Positions 25,920 through 35,423 of a DNA stretch of 64,000 nucleotides are shown here, piece by piece. Under the pieces are notes generated by a model. That model was not told where the DNA came from. It saw only the letters and a program-made list of their open reading frames with translations, and did not search any database. A program made the position numbers and the translations under genes. The DNA comes from Pseudobacteroides cellulosolvens ATCC 35603 = DSM 2933 (GTDB lineage: Bacteria > Bacillota > Clostridia > Acetivibrionales > DSM-2933). The DNA is taken from positions 4,722,001 to 4,786,000 of the forward strand of contig NZ_LGTC01000001.1 of assembly GCF_001262605.1 (NCBI RefSeq). The letters are read 5' to 3'. How positions within the stretch are numbered: position 1 is the stretch's first letter; every line of letters starts with the position of its first letter.

Positions 25920-28079
25920 TCAATTCTGAAGATAATTGTACGCAAGTATAAATGCATCGGCTCGGGTCAAAGACCTTTGAGGGTTAAAGTAACCATTTGA
26001 ACCCTTTATAATATTTAGCCCATCTGCAATTACAACATAGCCTATAAGGTTTTTATTAATTTTATTTTTGTCCTTGTAATTGCAGTTATAAATTCCTTTT
26101 ATATCTGCAACCTTATCATATTTTAACATCCTTATAATAAATTTGACACTATCTTCTCTCGTAACCTGTGAATCAGGTGCCTTCTCCGATTCCTTCACAA
26201 TTCCTTCCCTGATCATGACCTTGTACATCTCATCAATTTGCTTGCTATCTTTTGTAGAAAGCATATTAATACCATATCCAAAATTCATGATGCTTGATAA
26301 AATCTTGATAAAGTCCTTTTGCACTATCTTGCTGTCAGGTTTGAACTCACTTTCATCAAAGGCAATGCCATACTCAGCCAGTATTTTTATATACTTTTCA
26401 GCATAATGCCCCTTTATATCTTTATACTCATATTTATTCGGCCCCTTATAAGGTTTGCCATCCTCTCCAAGCATTTCTCCAGTATTAGCATCAAATGTTG
26501 AAGGCTTTTCATAATTCAAAGTATATACAAGCTTTATTTCCTGTTTATCATTGCCTAGTTCCGGAAATTTCATCAAGTATTCCTGTGGATAGCTTTGTTT
26601 GTACTGAAGCTGCAATCCAACATCATTGAACAGCTTAGAGTATACTTTATCTATTGGTATAACCTTATCCAGAGACGGGAATTCTACTTTGTCCCAATTC
26701 ATATTGTAGCTTACTATTTTTCCTGTAACAGCATCAAACCGAAGAGACATATAATTTGATAGAAATATTGCACCATTTACTTTTCTAACATAGTTAAAGC
26801 GAAATTCGCTTTGAATACCTGCCAATAAAGCAATTTTCTCATCTTGATTGGAACGTTCGTCAAGCTCAATTTCTTTAAACTTGTCAGGCTCAATTTCCTT
26901 TATAAATTTCTCCACTGCTGCTTTAGCTGTTTCCTTGTCATATTTGGCTTTTTCATTGTCCCTATTGCTGAAATTCATCCAAAAATCCCTGATCTCTCCG
27001 GTGTTCGCATCTATACTTACGTTTACAGAGTCCTTATACAATTTATCCTTAGCATCTTTTACAAAATTCAGTCTCCATATCAGGCCTTCATTATCACTGT
27101 AATCCTTCCCTATGGTAGCATCCAATAACTTATACTCATCAGTTATACCTAATGCCTTAATAGACCTTAGCTTTTTCTCTGTCTCTTCCTTAGATATAAT
27201 CTTTGAAACGCTCTCAATTGCTTGTGCTTCTTCAGGGGTAAGAGAAACTTGATCCATTGCACCCTTTTCATTCAGCCCCCCTATTGAACTAAAGCTCATT
27301 TCATAGCCGCCATAATAAGGCGAATTATCAAAAAGTACCTCTACCTTTTCACCTGTTATTGCATCTATATAATATAAAGGTCTTTTTGGCGAATACACTG
27401 GATATATTCTCTTTTTTCCATCCTCCATTATAAGATTATAGTATAGGTCCAATCCCAGCTTCTCAATATAAGCCTTTTGAGCCTCCTCTTTCGAAATCAG
27501 CTTTTCAGTGGAAGGAAACACTGCGTCTTCAGACCATACAGCACTATAAGAAAGAACTTCACCAGTATCTGAATTTACAGATGCGTTTATGTAATTTGCT
27601 GGAAATAATATGCCATTTACTATTCTTGTGTAATTAAAGCTGTATGTGATATCCATTAAACTCCTGTTCATATTCTCTAAATACCTCACCTGGGAGAAGT
27701 ACTCGGAAGAAACCTTCTTTATAAATGCATCTGCTTTTGCTTTTGCATCCTGTTTGCTTAACTTTGGAAGCTTTTGAGTCCTTTGGCCTAATGTAGGCTT
27801 CATGTTATTGTACCTGATTATGTTGCCCTTTTCATCCACAGTGACACTTATGGCACTGCCTCCTTCTTTTGTACTCCAATCCATTGACCACACTTTTTTA
27901 TTTCTCTCAGTTCCATTACTAAAATTAAAAACCTTATAATCAGCTGGAATATCTATTTTGCTCTTTACCAGCTTTACAGCATTCTCCAAACCACTGTCCA
28001 CACCGGCAAAAGCATTCACATAAAAAAGTACAGATAAAACCATGATTACTGATAATAATATTGATATTTTTCTTTTCAC
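25920..28079 (-). CDS. Secreted YcdB/YcdC-repeat protein with C-terminal SLH domains
   Basis: A 719-aa exported protein: signal peptide (residues 1-25), two long YcdB/YcdC-type (PepSY-like) regions (about 30-285 and 290-560), then S-layer-homology-like segments (about 565-719) ending in FNPQRSLTRADAFILAYNYL. The first half contains paired motifs (ITYSFNYTRIVNGILFPANY and, later, RFNYVRKVNGAIFLSNYMSL) that show the internal duplication. SLH segments would tether it to secondary cell-wall polymer. The role is unknown; PepSY-type domains often restrain peptidases (family knowledge). It is a single gene with no partner nearby. Confidence 0.85.
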   Translation of the reverse strand: MKRKISILLSVIMVLSVLFYVNAFAGVDSGLENAVKLVKSKIDIPADYKVFNFSNGTERNKKVWSMDWSTKEGGSAISVTVDEKGNIIRYNNMKPTLGQRTQKLPKLSKQDAKAKADAFIKKVSSEYFSQVRYLENMNRSLMDITYSFNYTRIVNGILFPANYINASVNSDTGEVLSYSAVWSEDAVFPSTEKLISKEEAQKAYIEKLGLDLYYNLIMEDGKKRIYPVYSPKRPLYYIDAITGEKVEVLFDNSPYYGGYEMSFSSIGGLNEKGAMDQVSLTPEEAQAIESVSKIISKEETEKKLRSIKALGITDEYKLLDATIGKDYSDNEGLIWRLNFVKDAKDKLYKDSVNVSIDANTGEIRDFWMNFSNRDNEKAKYDKETAKAAVEKFIKEIEPDKFKEIELDERSNQDEKIALLAGIQSEFRFNYVRKVNGAIFLSNYMSLRFDAVTGKIVSYNMNWDKVEFPSLDKVIPIDKVYSKLFNDVGLQLQYKQSYPQEYLMKFPELGNDKQEIKLVYTLNYEKPSTFDANTGEMLGEDGKPYKGPNKYEYKDIKGHYAEKYIKILAEYGIAFDESEFKPDSKIVQKDFIKILSSIMNFGYGINMLSTKDSKQIDEMYKVMIREGIVKESEKAPDSQVTREDSVKFIIRMLKYDKVADIKGIYNCNYKDKNKINKNLIGYVVIADGLNIIKGSNGYFNPQRSLTRADAFILAYNYLQN

Positions 28080-28194
28080 TTTGATACACCCTTTCTTATT
28101 GTTTTTTATTTGTTAGACTTAATATTTATGATATTAGTTCCATTTTTAAGCAAATTTAAAGAAACTTTTATAAATATTTTAAAGAAAACTTTCT

Positions 28195-28240
28195 AAAAAA
28201 ATAAAAGGCAAAGATTCAGTTTCTTTGCCTTTTATTTTTT
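28195..28240 (-). terminator. Terminator of the ABC-F pair
   Basis: AAAATAAAAGGCAAAGA and TCTTTGCCTTTTATTTT form a long perfect stem with T-runs on both sides. It is 15 bases after the ABC-F stop at 28255. Confidence 0.85.
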
Positions 28241-28254
28241 ATCTAAATTTACAC

Positions 28255-29810
28255 CTAAACAATTTTGGTGGTCCAATTTTCCACGTTCCAAACATCTGTT
28301 ATAAAGTCCTCATAAAACTCAGGTTCATGGCTTACCAGAAGTATTGTACCTTTAAAATCCTTGAGTGCATTCTTAAGTTCACTCTTTGCAGCTACATCAA
28401 GGTGGTTTGTAGGTTCATCCAGCACAAGCCAGTTAATATCCTTAAGCATAAGCTTGCAAAGCCTTACCTTTGCACTTTCACCACCGCTTAGCACCATCAT
28501 CTGGCTGGTAATGTGTTCGTTGGTCAGCCCGCATTTGGCCAAGGCCCTCTTACTTCTGCATTTGACATGCCGGGATAATCCTTCCACACTTCTTCTAAAG
28601 CCGTCCTTGTATTGCCATATTCCGACTCCTGCTCAAAATAGCCAGGGTATAAATAGTCATCCAGCTTAACACCTCCGGATACAGGAGGTAAAATACCTAA
28701 AAGGGTCTTTAATAATGTTGTTTTTCCAAGGCCGTTCACGCCCTTTATCGCAACCTTTTTGCCCCTCTCCAGTATAACGTTAAGAGGTTTGGTAAGAGGT
28801 TCATCATAACCTATAACAAGATCATTTGCCTGGAAAACGTATCTGCCTGGACTCCTTGCCTCTCTGAACTTAAATGTAGGCTTGATCTTTTCAATATCTT
28901 TTTCTATGATATCCATCTTATCCAGTCTCTTTTGGCGGCTCCTCGCCAAAGTAGCTGTAGCTGCCCTGGCTTTGTTTCTTGCAACAAAATCCTCCAGGCG
29001 TTCAATTTCCTTTTGCTGCTTCTCATAAGCAATTTGGTTTTGCTGCTTTTTCAACTGGTACATCTGCTGGAATTGGTCATAGTTACCTGAATACCTTGTA
29101 AGGACAGCATTTTCCACATGGTAAATGACATTCACAACCTCATTTAAAAACGGTATATCATGGGAAACCAGAATAAAACTGTTCTCATAATTCTTAAGGT
29201 AATTTTTAAGCCAGTATATATGGTTTTCATCAAGAAAGTTGGTAGGCTCGTCCAAAATCATTATCATAGGGTTTTGGAGCAGCAGCTTTGTAAGAAGAAC
29301 CTTTGACCTCTGCCCTCCGCTCAAATTGGTGACATCCTTGTCAAGGCCGATTTCTCCTAATCCCAAGCCGTTTGCAACTTCCTCGATCTTGACATCTATC
29401 ATATAAAACCCGCCGTGCTCCAACTCACTTTGAATCTCGCCCACATCTTCCATCATGGCATTTAATTCATCGGGAGATGCTTCAGCCATTTTTTCATAAA
29501 TCTCAAGCATTTCCTTCTCTAAATCATACATATGCTGAAATGCTTCCTGCAGAACCTCTCTTATAGTCTTTCCTTTGGTAAGCACCATATGCTGATCAAG
29601 ATAACCGGTTGTAATTCTGTTGCACCACTCAACTTTTCCTTCATCCGGAATCTGCTTGCCTGTTATAATATTAAGAAAGGTGGTCTTGCCTTCTCCATTA
29701 GCTCCAACAAGACCTACATGCTCTCCCTTCAATAAACGGAATGATGCATTCTCCAGTATTTTTCTGGCACCAAAACCGTGATTCACATTTTCAACATTTA
29801 AAATGCTCAT
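28255..29810 (-). pseudogene. ABC-F family ATPase, frameshifted near 28548
   Basis: A duplicated-ATPase ABC-F protein (translation factor or ribosome-protection type, no membrane domain). The frame from 29810 carries the first ATPase (GANGEGKTT; LSGGQRSKV; ILDEPTNFLD), the linker with coiled coil, and the second Walker A (GVNGLGKTT) up to NAEVR. The rest (RALAKCGLTNEHI, LSGGESAKVRL, LDEPTNHLD, SHEPEFYEDF) continues in another frame to 28255. Adding one base at about 28546-28552 joins them into about 519 aa, a normal length. It could be a sequencing error or a real mutation. It follows the other ABC-F gene by 16 bases. Confidence 0.9.
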
Positions 29811-29826
29811 AAGACTCCCTTATCCT

Positions 29827-31443
29827 TTATTCATACATGCTCTTTCTCAGAGCTGCTATCTCTTCACTTTCCAAATATTCATCATAAGTCATCTGTCTGT
29901 CTATGAGGCCTTTAGGAGTAATTTCCATTATCCTGTTAGCTACAGTCTGAACAAATTGATGGTCGTGTGAAACAAACAGGATTGTTCCCTTATAGTTTAT
30001 AAGTCCGTTGTTTAATGCGGTGATAGATTCCAAATCCAGATGGTTTGTAGGCTCATCGAGAATGAGAACATTTGCACCTGAAAGCATCATTTTTGCCAGC
30101 ATGCAGCGTACCTTTTCACCTCCGGAGAGTACAGAAGCCTTCTTTAAAGCTTCTTCCCCAGAGAAAAGCATTCTTCCAAGCCAGCCCCTAAGGAATGTTT
30201 CTGTCTGATCCTTGGAATACTGCCTTAACCAGTCAACCAGTGAAAGGTCAACTCCATCAAAATATGATGAGTTATCCTTTGGAAAATATGCCTGGGAAGT
30301 GGTTATACCCCATTTGAATTCCCCGCTGTCCGCCTGTATTTCATCAGTCAAAATTTTAAACAAAGTAGTTTTTGCAAGTCCGTTAGGTCCTACAAATGCT
30401 ATTTTATCACCCTTATTTACAATAAAGCTCATATCGTTTATAAGCTTTTCATCTTCAACAGTTTTACTTAATCCGGATACTAAAAGCAGATCGTTACCAG
30501 CTTCCCTGTCCGGCTTGAAATCCACAAAGGGGTATTTACGGGAAGACGGCTTTATGTCTTCAAGCGTCAGCTTATCAAGAAGCTTCTTACGTGATGTAGC
30601 CTGCTTGGACTTTGATGCATTTGCACTGAAGCGTTGGATAAACTCCTGCAAATCTTTAATCTTGGCCTCTACCTTTTTGTTTGCATCCCTTGCCTGTTGG
30701 AGTGCGAACTGGCTTGATTCATACCAGAAGTCGTAGTTTCCAACATACATCTGTATTTTGCCGAAATCTATATCAGCGATATGTGTACATACCTTATTTA
30801 GAAAATGTCTATCATGGGATACAACAATAACAGTATTTTCAAAGTTGTACAGGAAATTTTCCAGCCACGTGATTGACTCAATATCCAAATGGTTGGTAGG
30901 CTCATCCAGAAGAAGAACATGAGGATTTCCAAACAAGGCTTGAGCAAGAAGTACCCTGACCTTTTGGTTTCCGTCAATATCCTTCATTTTTTTGTAATGG
31001 AGTTCCTCTCCTATTCCAAGACCATTTAATAAAGTGGCAGCCTCAGACTCTGCTTCCCATCCATTAAGCTCTGCAAATTCTGCTTCCAGTTCCGAAATTT
31101 TGATTCCATCCTCTTCTGAAAACTCCGGCTTCGCATACAGGATTTCTTTTGCATCTATAATTTCACATAGTCTCTTATGTCCCATTATAACTGTCTTTAG
31201 CACATCAAATTCATCAAACTCATAATGATTCTGCTTTAAAACAGCCAGTCTTTCACCAGGGCTTATGATAACCTCACCCTTATTCGCTTCAATTTCTCCT
31301 GAAAGGATTTTTAAGAAAGTTGATTTACCCGAACCATTGGCACCAATAAGCCCGTAGCAATTACCAGCTGTAAATTTAATGTCAACATTTTCAAATAAGG
31401 CACGTCCTCCATACCTTAGAGATATGCCGCTTGCATGTATCAT
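29827..31443 (-). CDS. ABC-F family ATPase (YbiT/YkpA-like)
   Basis: A 538-aa ABC-F protein with two nucleotide-binding domains on one chain, probably acting on the ribosome rather than in transport (family knowledge). Domain 1: GANGSGKST near residues 36-44, a degenerate signature DIDGNQKVRVLL, and LLLDEPTNHLDIES. The charged linker follows near 235-300. Domain 2: GPNGLAKTT, LSGGEKVRCML and LILDEPTNHLDLES. The non-canonical first signature is usual in the YbiT branch. First gene of a two-gene operon with the frameshifted ABC-F. Confidence 0.92.
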   Translation of the reverse strand: MIHASGISLRYGGRALFENVDIKFTAGNCYGLIGANGSGKSTFLKILSGEIEANKGEVIISPGERLAVLKQNHYEFDEFDVLKTVIMGHKRLCEIIDAKEILYAKPEFSEEDGIKISELEAEFAELNGWEAESEAATLLNGLGIGEELHYKKMKDIDGNQKVRVLLAQALFGNPHVLLLDEPTNHLDIESITWLENFLYNFENTVIVVSHDRHFLNKVCTHIADIDFGKIQMYVGNYDFWYESSQFALQQARDANKKVEAKIKDLQEFIQRFSANASKSKQATSRKKLLDKLTLEDIKPSSRKYPFVDFKPDREAGNDLLLVSGLSKTVEDEKLINDMSFIVNKGDKIAFVGPNGLAKTTLFKILTDEIQADSGEFKWGITTSQAYFPKDNSSYFDGVDLSLVDWLRQYSKDQTETFLRGWLGRMLFSGEEALKKASVLSGGEKVRCMLAKMMLSGANVLILDEPTNHLDLESITALNNGLINYKGTILFVSHDHQFVQTVANRIMEITPKGLIDRQMTYDEYLESEEIAALRKSMYE

Positions 31444-31486
31444 TTATTTTTTAACCTGCCTTCCTTTAAATTACGGCATATTATAT

Positions 31487-31514
31487 GCATACCTCCGCAT
31501 GGCAGAGGTATGCA
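31487..31514. other. Perfect 9-bp hairpin between gtrA and the ABC-F genes
   Basis: GCATACCTC, 9-10 bases, GAGGTATGC. There is no T-run on either side, so it may be a weak terminator, an mRNA-end structure or an operator upstream of the ABC-F pair. Confidence 0.45.
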
Positions 31515-31533
31515 ATAATATACTCAATTTATA

Positions 31534-31974
31534 TTATAAATTTTTATTTTTAACCTTATCTCTATAAACCCACAACTTGTAACCCAGATAATTTACCACC
31601 TGTGCTGTAGCAATTCCATAAAGACTGTTTATCCAATTTAAATTCTCGGTTGAAAATAGCATTGCTCCTAGGTTCTTTGCTCCAAGTGAAGCCAAATATG
31701 AGAGTATGTTAATAACAAAAAACTTTACCATCTTACCTTTGGATTTTTTAAAATCCGATTTGCTGTTAAATGTGAATATGCTGTTAAGGATATATGAATT
31801 TACCATTCCCGCAAAATAGCCTATTGAATAAGATACATTTCCGCCAACATTAAAAAGGCTGTTTAAACCTTCATCTACACACCATGTTATAAGTGAATTA
31901 AGTATACCTATAATGGAAAAACTTATAATCCTCTTTACTTCTTCCAGCAATCCTTTGTTAATAATATTCAACAT
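31534..31974 (-). CDS. GtrA-like small membrane protein
   Basis: A 146-aa protein with four hydrophobic helices (about residues 15-35, 42-62, 85-105, 110-132), matching the GtrA family that helps move or present undecaprenyl-linked sugars for cell-surface polysaccharides. The segment IGILNSLITWCVDEGLN near the N-terminus and the C-terminal NYLGYKLWVYRDK are family-like. It stands alone between terminators; no glycosyltransferase partner is adjacent. Confidence 0.88.
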   Translation of the reverse strand: MLNIINKGLLEEVKRIISFSIIGILNSLITWCVDEGLNSLFNVGGNVSYSIGYFAGMVNSYILNSIFTFNSKSDFKKSKGKMVKFFVINILSYLASLGAKNLGAMLFSTENLNWINSLYGIATAQVVNYLGYKLWVYRDKVKNKNL

Positions 31975-32069
31975 TAACTACTCCATTATATATTAAAATT
32001 GATTAAAATCAATTATTCTTTTGTTATTGCCAAACCTCTATTAATTATAATAGCAATAGTTTAAAAAGT

Positions 32070-32098
32070 CAAAAAACTCTTTTCCAAGAGTTTTTTAT
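32070..32098 (-). terminator. Terminator of the SigY-like island
   Basis: AAAAAACTC and GAGTTTTTTA flank an 8-base loop, about 30-60 bases after the last gene of the 32.1-35.3 kb island. Confidence 0.7.
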
Positions 32099-32128
32099 AT
32101 AATAACTGTAAAGGTCCATATATAAAAT

Positions 32129-32413
32129 TTATTTATTTTTACCAAAATTGCTGTTGGAAACACCACAGTGAGGACAGTATCTATAATCATTTCTGACCTT
32201 TTTTCCACAGTCCTGGCATGGGCCTGACTTTGGCACAGCTCTTGTAACGATGAGATAAACAATTAGATTTGAGGGTACATTCAACAACCCGAATAATCCC
32301 CATAACCATTTATTATGTCCTCTTTTGGAAGCATCATTAAAAATCCATGCTCCCTGGGTAAAAAGCAAAATAAATAGAGGGATCAGCATCCAATAAGAAA
32401 ATGACTCCTTCAT
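32129..32413 (-). CDS. PLDc_N-type membrane protein with zinc ribbon
   Basis: A 94-aa protein with two transmembrane helices (about residues 8-24 and 36-58) around the PLDc_N-like motif AWIFNDASKRGHNKWLWGL, then a C-terminal zinc ribbon with two CxxC pairs (CQDC and CPHC). Short PLDc_N proteins (YxlD, YxlE) accompany SigY in Bacillus, where they restrain the sigma factor. The position, one base after the anti-sigma gene, supports a similar role (inference). A second PLDc_N protein lies at the other end of the island. Confidence 0.75.
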   Translation of the reverse strand: MKESFSYWMLIPLFILLFTQGAWIFNDASKRGHNKWLWGLFGLLNVPSNLIVYLIVTRAVPKSGPCQDCGKKVRNDYRYCPHCGVSNSNFGKNK

Positions 32414-32414
32414 T

Positions 32415-32831
32415 TTACATTCCCTCCTTTAATCTTCTTCCCCTAAAAAAGGCTATTAAGCTAAACGGTGCTAAAAAGAAGATCCCGATCTGTCCATAAA
32501 GCAGGTATTTCCCATATCCCTTATATGCAAGAACAAAAATGGCAGAGAATATTCCAATTGACATTACCAAAAAAAGCAGAAAATCAATTATCTTTCTCTT
32601 TTTTGCTGTCTTTTCATCTACAGAATTAAATGCATTCCTTATAAGAGAATCATCAATTGGTATATCCATATCTAAAAGTGCTAGTTGATCCCCAAGCCCT
32701 TCCATTTCATTTAGAAATTCACGGCAATTATTGCAGCTTTCAATGTGGGCCTTAATTTCATCATTAATTTCCGCTTCTCCATAATATATATCTATAAGAA
32801 TATCCTCATATTCTTTACAGCATTTACTCAT
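32415..32831 (-). CDS. Zinc-finger anti-sigma factor with two membrane helices
   Basis: A 138-aa protein. The N-terminal zf-HC2-like domain has CCKEYEDILIDIYYGE and then HIESCNNCREFL, the HxxxCxxC pattern of anti-sigma zinc domains. Two transmembrane helices follow near residues 86-106 and 110-128. It overlaps the SigY-like gene by 8 bases, so the two are translationally coupled. It is the likely direct inhibitor of that sigma factor, in the position of YxlC. Confidence 0.85.
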   Translation of the reverse strand: MSKCCKEYEDILIDIYYGEAEINDEIKAHIESCNNCREFLNEMEGLGDQLALLDMDIPIDDSLIRNAFNSVDEKTAKKRKIIDFLLFLVMSIGIFSAIFVLAYKGYGKYLLYGQIGIFFLAPFSLIAFFRGRRLKEGM

Positions 32832-33363
32832 TAGAAATACCTCCGTCCAAAACCGATTTTAGCTTTTTTATTGAGTAGTGAATCCTTGACCTCACAGTCC
32901 CAATGGGGCAGTTCAGTATGCTTGCTATTTCCTCATAGCTGTAATTGTAATAGTGTTTTAGAATAAAGGCCTGCCTCATTTCTGTCGGAATAGATGCCAA
33001 TGCCTTCTTTAAACCCATAAGCATTTCTCTTGTGAGCACAGCTTCCTCTACATCTTCACCTGCATCCAGGTTCACTATTTCATCTATATCTTCATGGTTT
33101 TGCCCTTTTTTCTTCATTGCATCCTTAAATAGGTTTGATGCAATGGAAACCAGCCAGGTAGAAAACTTGGATCCGCCCTTAAACTTATTTATATTGCCAA
33201 TAGCTCTGGCCATGGTTTCCTGAGTCAAATCCCTTGTCAACTCTTCATTCATGGTTAGCTTTAAAAGATAACCATAGACCACCTTGTAATTGGCTTCCAA
33301 AAGATTTTTAAGAGCATTTCTGTCACCTGATTTAGCCAACTCAAGCAGTTCAGCCTCAAGCAA
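32824..33363 (-). CDS. ECF sigma factor, SigY-like
   Basis: A 179-aa ECF sigma factor. Region 2 includes LTRDLTQETMARAIGNINKF and FSTWLVSIASNLFKDAMKK; region 4 includes YSYEEIASILNCPIGTVRSRI. The wording of region 2 and the company of PLDc_N proteins, a YxlF-like ABC ATPase and a YxlG-like permease point to SigY. In Bacillus SigY controls its own operon; targets here are unknown. An 83-bp gap separates it from the permease gene upstream, so it may have its own promoter. Confidence 0.85.
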   Translation of the reverse strand: MLEAELLELAKSGDRNALKNLLEANYKVVYGYLLKLTMNEELTRDLTQETMARAIGNINKFKGGSKFSTWLVSIASNLFKDAMKKKGQNHEDIDEIVNLDAGEDVEEAVLTREMLMGLKKALASIPTEMRQAFILKHYYNYSYEEIASILNCPIGTVRSRIHYSIKKLKSVLDGGISNE

Positions 33364-33446
33364 TAATATTACCCCTTCCTCTTAAAAAGCATTAGGTATT
33401 AACAAATCATTAAAATATTATGGATTACTCCAAAACCCATAAAGAG

Positions 33447-34208
33447 TTATATGAGCTCAGTCCTTTTCAACTTCAATGCTGCAAGCAAATTAAGTACTAT
33501 AATTGCCAAAAGGGTTATGGCTATGGAAATAATAGTATCAGATTGCAAGCTTGCGTTAAATGTATTGGCATCTCCCAGTATATATGTGGGAAAAAGCCTT
33601 TTAAAATTGAATAGCCCTTCTGCACCACGCATCAAAAATATTGTTACAAGTGACATAATTCCTGCAATGAAAGTCTTTTGGACCAAACTACTGTAAAAGC
33701 TAACAACACTCACAACAAACATGAAATACAACCCATAAAGTGCACCAGCCTTTAATGCCGGAATAATACCAAAGCTATTTCCAAATATTATGCCTGAATA
33801 ATAGTACGATGTCAACATACCTGCCATAGAGACAATACCTGTGAATATTCCATATAGTAAGAACTTTCCTCCTACTATTCCATAAGCGTTACATCCCATT
33901 GAAACCGGTATTGTCAATGTTTTATTATTTTTTTCACCTGCAATCAATCCTGATAAAGCCAGTACTATAACAAAAGTGCTTATCTGAAAAAGGTCCTTTG
34001 TGTAATTGGCCATAGCTGTAAATTGATCAAACTTCATCTTACTGATATCGATCATTTCCATCTGGTTCTTTAAAATATGGGGCAAAAGCTTTAACATGGC
34101 GGGATCTGCTACTGCAAAAAACATTACGGCTGCAATTATAATTATAAACTTATGAGTCCTCACTGCCTCAATATACTCTTTTCTTAAAAATGCATTTAAA
34201 CTTTTCAT
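33447..34208 (-). CDS. ABC-2 type permease (YxlG-like)
   Basis: A 253-aa permease with about six membrane helices. The N-terminal KSLNAFLRKEYIEAVRTHKFII followed by a long extracytoplasmic loop and NNKTLTIPVSMG resembles ABC-2/NosY-type subunits. It begins one base after the ABC ATPase stop, so the pair forms an exporter or immunity-type transporter. The substrate is unknown. By position it corresponds to YxlG of the SigY operon. Confidence 0.82.
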   Translation of the reverse strand: MKSLNAFLRKEYIEAVRTHKFIIIIAAVMFFAVADPAMLKLLPHILKNQMEMIDISKMKFDQFTAMANYTKDLFQISTFVIVLALSGLIAGEKNNKTLTIPVSMGCNAYGIVGGKFLLYGIFTGIVSMAGMLTSYYYSGIIFGNSFGIIPALKAGALYGLYFMFVVSVVSFYSSLVQKTFIAGIMSLVTIFLMRGAEGLFNFKRLFPTYILGDANTFNASLQSDTIISIAITLLAIIVLNLLAALKLKRTELI

Positions 34209-34209
34209 T

Positions 34210-35121
34210 TTATTTCGCCACCTTCATAAATATTTCCTCCAGGCTGTTCCTTCTTAAATTGATAGAAGTAACACACGTATTGGATTCTACTACTTCTCTA
34301 AGCAGATTTTTAGAATCTCTTTCAACATTTTTTATAGTTATACTAAACTTATTGTCATGAACATCAATCTTTTCCACATAATCCAGTTTAATAAGCCTGT
34401 CGGAAATATCTTTTTCAGGCTTTTTCAGAAACTCAATATCGTATACAGGCTGAATGTATTTACCTATAAGAGAATCAAGCTTATCTTCAACAACGATCTT
34501 TCCGTCATTTATTATCCCAACCCTGTCACAAACCCTCTCTATATCTTTTAAAATATGAGTGGATAAGAAAACTGTTTTTCCCTGGCTCTTTAGATCTTCA
34601 ATAATATTTACCATATCCAGCCTGCCTTCAGGGTCAAGTGCAGAGGATGGCTCATCTAAAAGATATACAAAGGGATCATGATACATGGCTACAGCTAGAC
34701 CAAGCCTCTGCTTCATTCCTCTGGAATAACCCCCAATAGGCCTTTTTGCCGCTTTTTCAAGTTTTACTCTTTCAAGGAGCTTTGCAGCTTTTTCTTTAAT
34801 AATGTTACCTGCCTCCCCGCCTATCCTTCCAATAAACTCCAAATACTCCCATGCACTCATATAAGGGTAAAACTTGGGATCTTCAGGCAGGTAACCTATG
34901 TCTTTATTCCTAAGTCCCTTGCAAGAACTATCTCTTCCATTTATAATGCATTTTCCCTCCTGAAAATTGATAAGTCCTGCAAGTATATTCATTGTAGTGG
35001 ATTTGCCAACCCCGTTATGTCCTATAAATCCGTATATTTCTCCTTTATTGACCTCTATATTGAGTCCCTTAAGGACCTTATGACCTTTGTATCTTTTATG
35101 AAGGTTTTCGATTTTAATCAT
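34210..35121 (-). CDS. ABC transporter ATP-binding protein (YxlF-like)
   Basis: The energy subunit for the downstream permease, about 303 aa. Motifs are GHNGVGKST (Walker A), YSRGMKQRLGLA (signature) and VYLLDEPSSALD (Walker B), followed by a C-terminal domain of about 90 aa. I set the start at ATG 35121 (MIKIENLHKRY), 7 bases after AGAGGTGG. A longer frame up to 35169 lies inside the upstream gene. The start overlaps the end of the 70-aa PLDc_N gene by 8 bases. Confidence 0.9.
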   Translation of the reverse strand: MIKIENLHKRYKGHKVLKGLNIEVNKGEIYGFIGHNGVGKSTTMNILAGLINFQEGKCIINGRDSSCKGLRNKDIGYLPEDPKFYPYMSAWEYLEFIGRIGGEAGNIIKEKAAKLLERVKLEKAAKRPIGGYSRGMKQRLGLAVAMYHDPFVYLLDEPSSALDPEGRLDMVNIIEDLKSQGKTVFLSTHILKDIERVCDRVGIINDGKIVVEDKLDSLIGKYIQPVYDIEFLKKPEKDISDRLIKLDYVEKIDVHDNKFSITIKNVERDSKNLLREVVESNTCVTSINLRRNSLEEIFMKVAK

Positions 35122-35326
35122 TATCATCCCACCTCTTCCTTCCAGCCAGCAGATATGCAATGGATCCAATGGTTCCAGTTATCGCAATTATTATCCAAAT
35201 TATTTTATTTAGATTTCTTGTTCCTTTTCTTAAAATGTCAATTAAACAATATACAAATAAGCCTTCCTGAAGCACAACCACCGGTATTAATAGTTTTATC
35301 ATTTCTGCATTACTCATATCACCCAT
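35114..35326 (-). CDS. PLDc_N-type 70-aa membrane protein (YxlE-like)
   Basis: Two hydrophobic helices (about residues 10-28 and 40-60) surround the PLDc_N-like CLIDILRKGTRNLNKIIW; the tail is charged. The start has GAGGAGTG 8 bases upstream. In Bacillus YxlE is a negative regulator of SigY encoded just before YxlF. Here the same order (small protein, then ATPase, then permease) is kept, but the sigma gene follows instead of leading. Confidence 0.8.
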   Translation of the reverse strand: MGDMSNAEMIKLLIPVVVLQEGLFVYCLIDILRKGTRNLNKIIWIIIAITGTIGSIAYLLAGRKRWDDND

Positions 35327-35423
35327 TTAAAATCACTCCTCTTTTTTATTTGTTAGTGTGACGATTGAGTAAAAAAATAGTTCAAATATTTTTTAAAAAA
35401 TTTGAAATTATTTTTCACTATTA

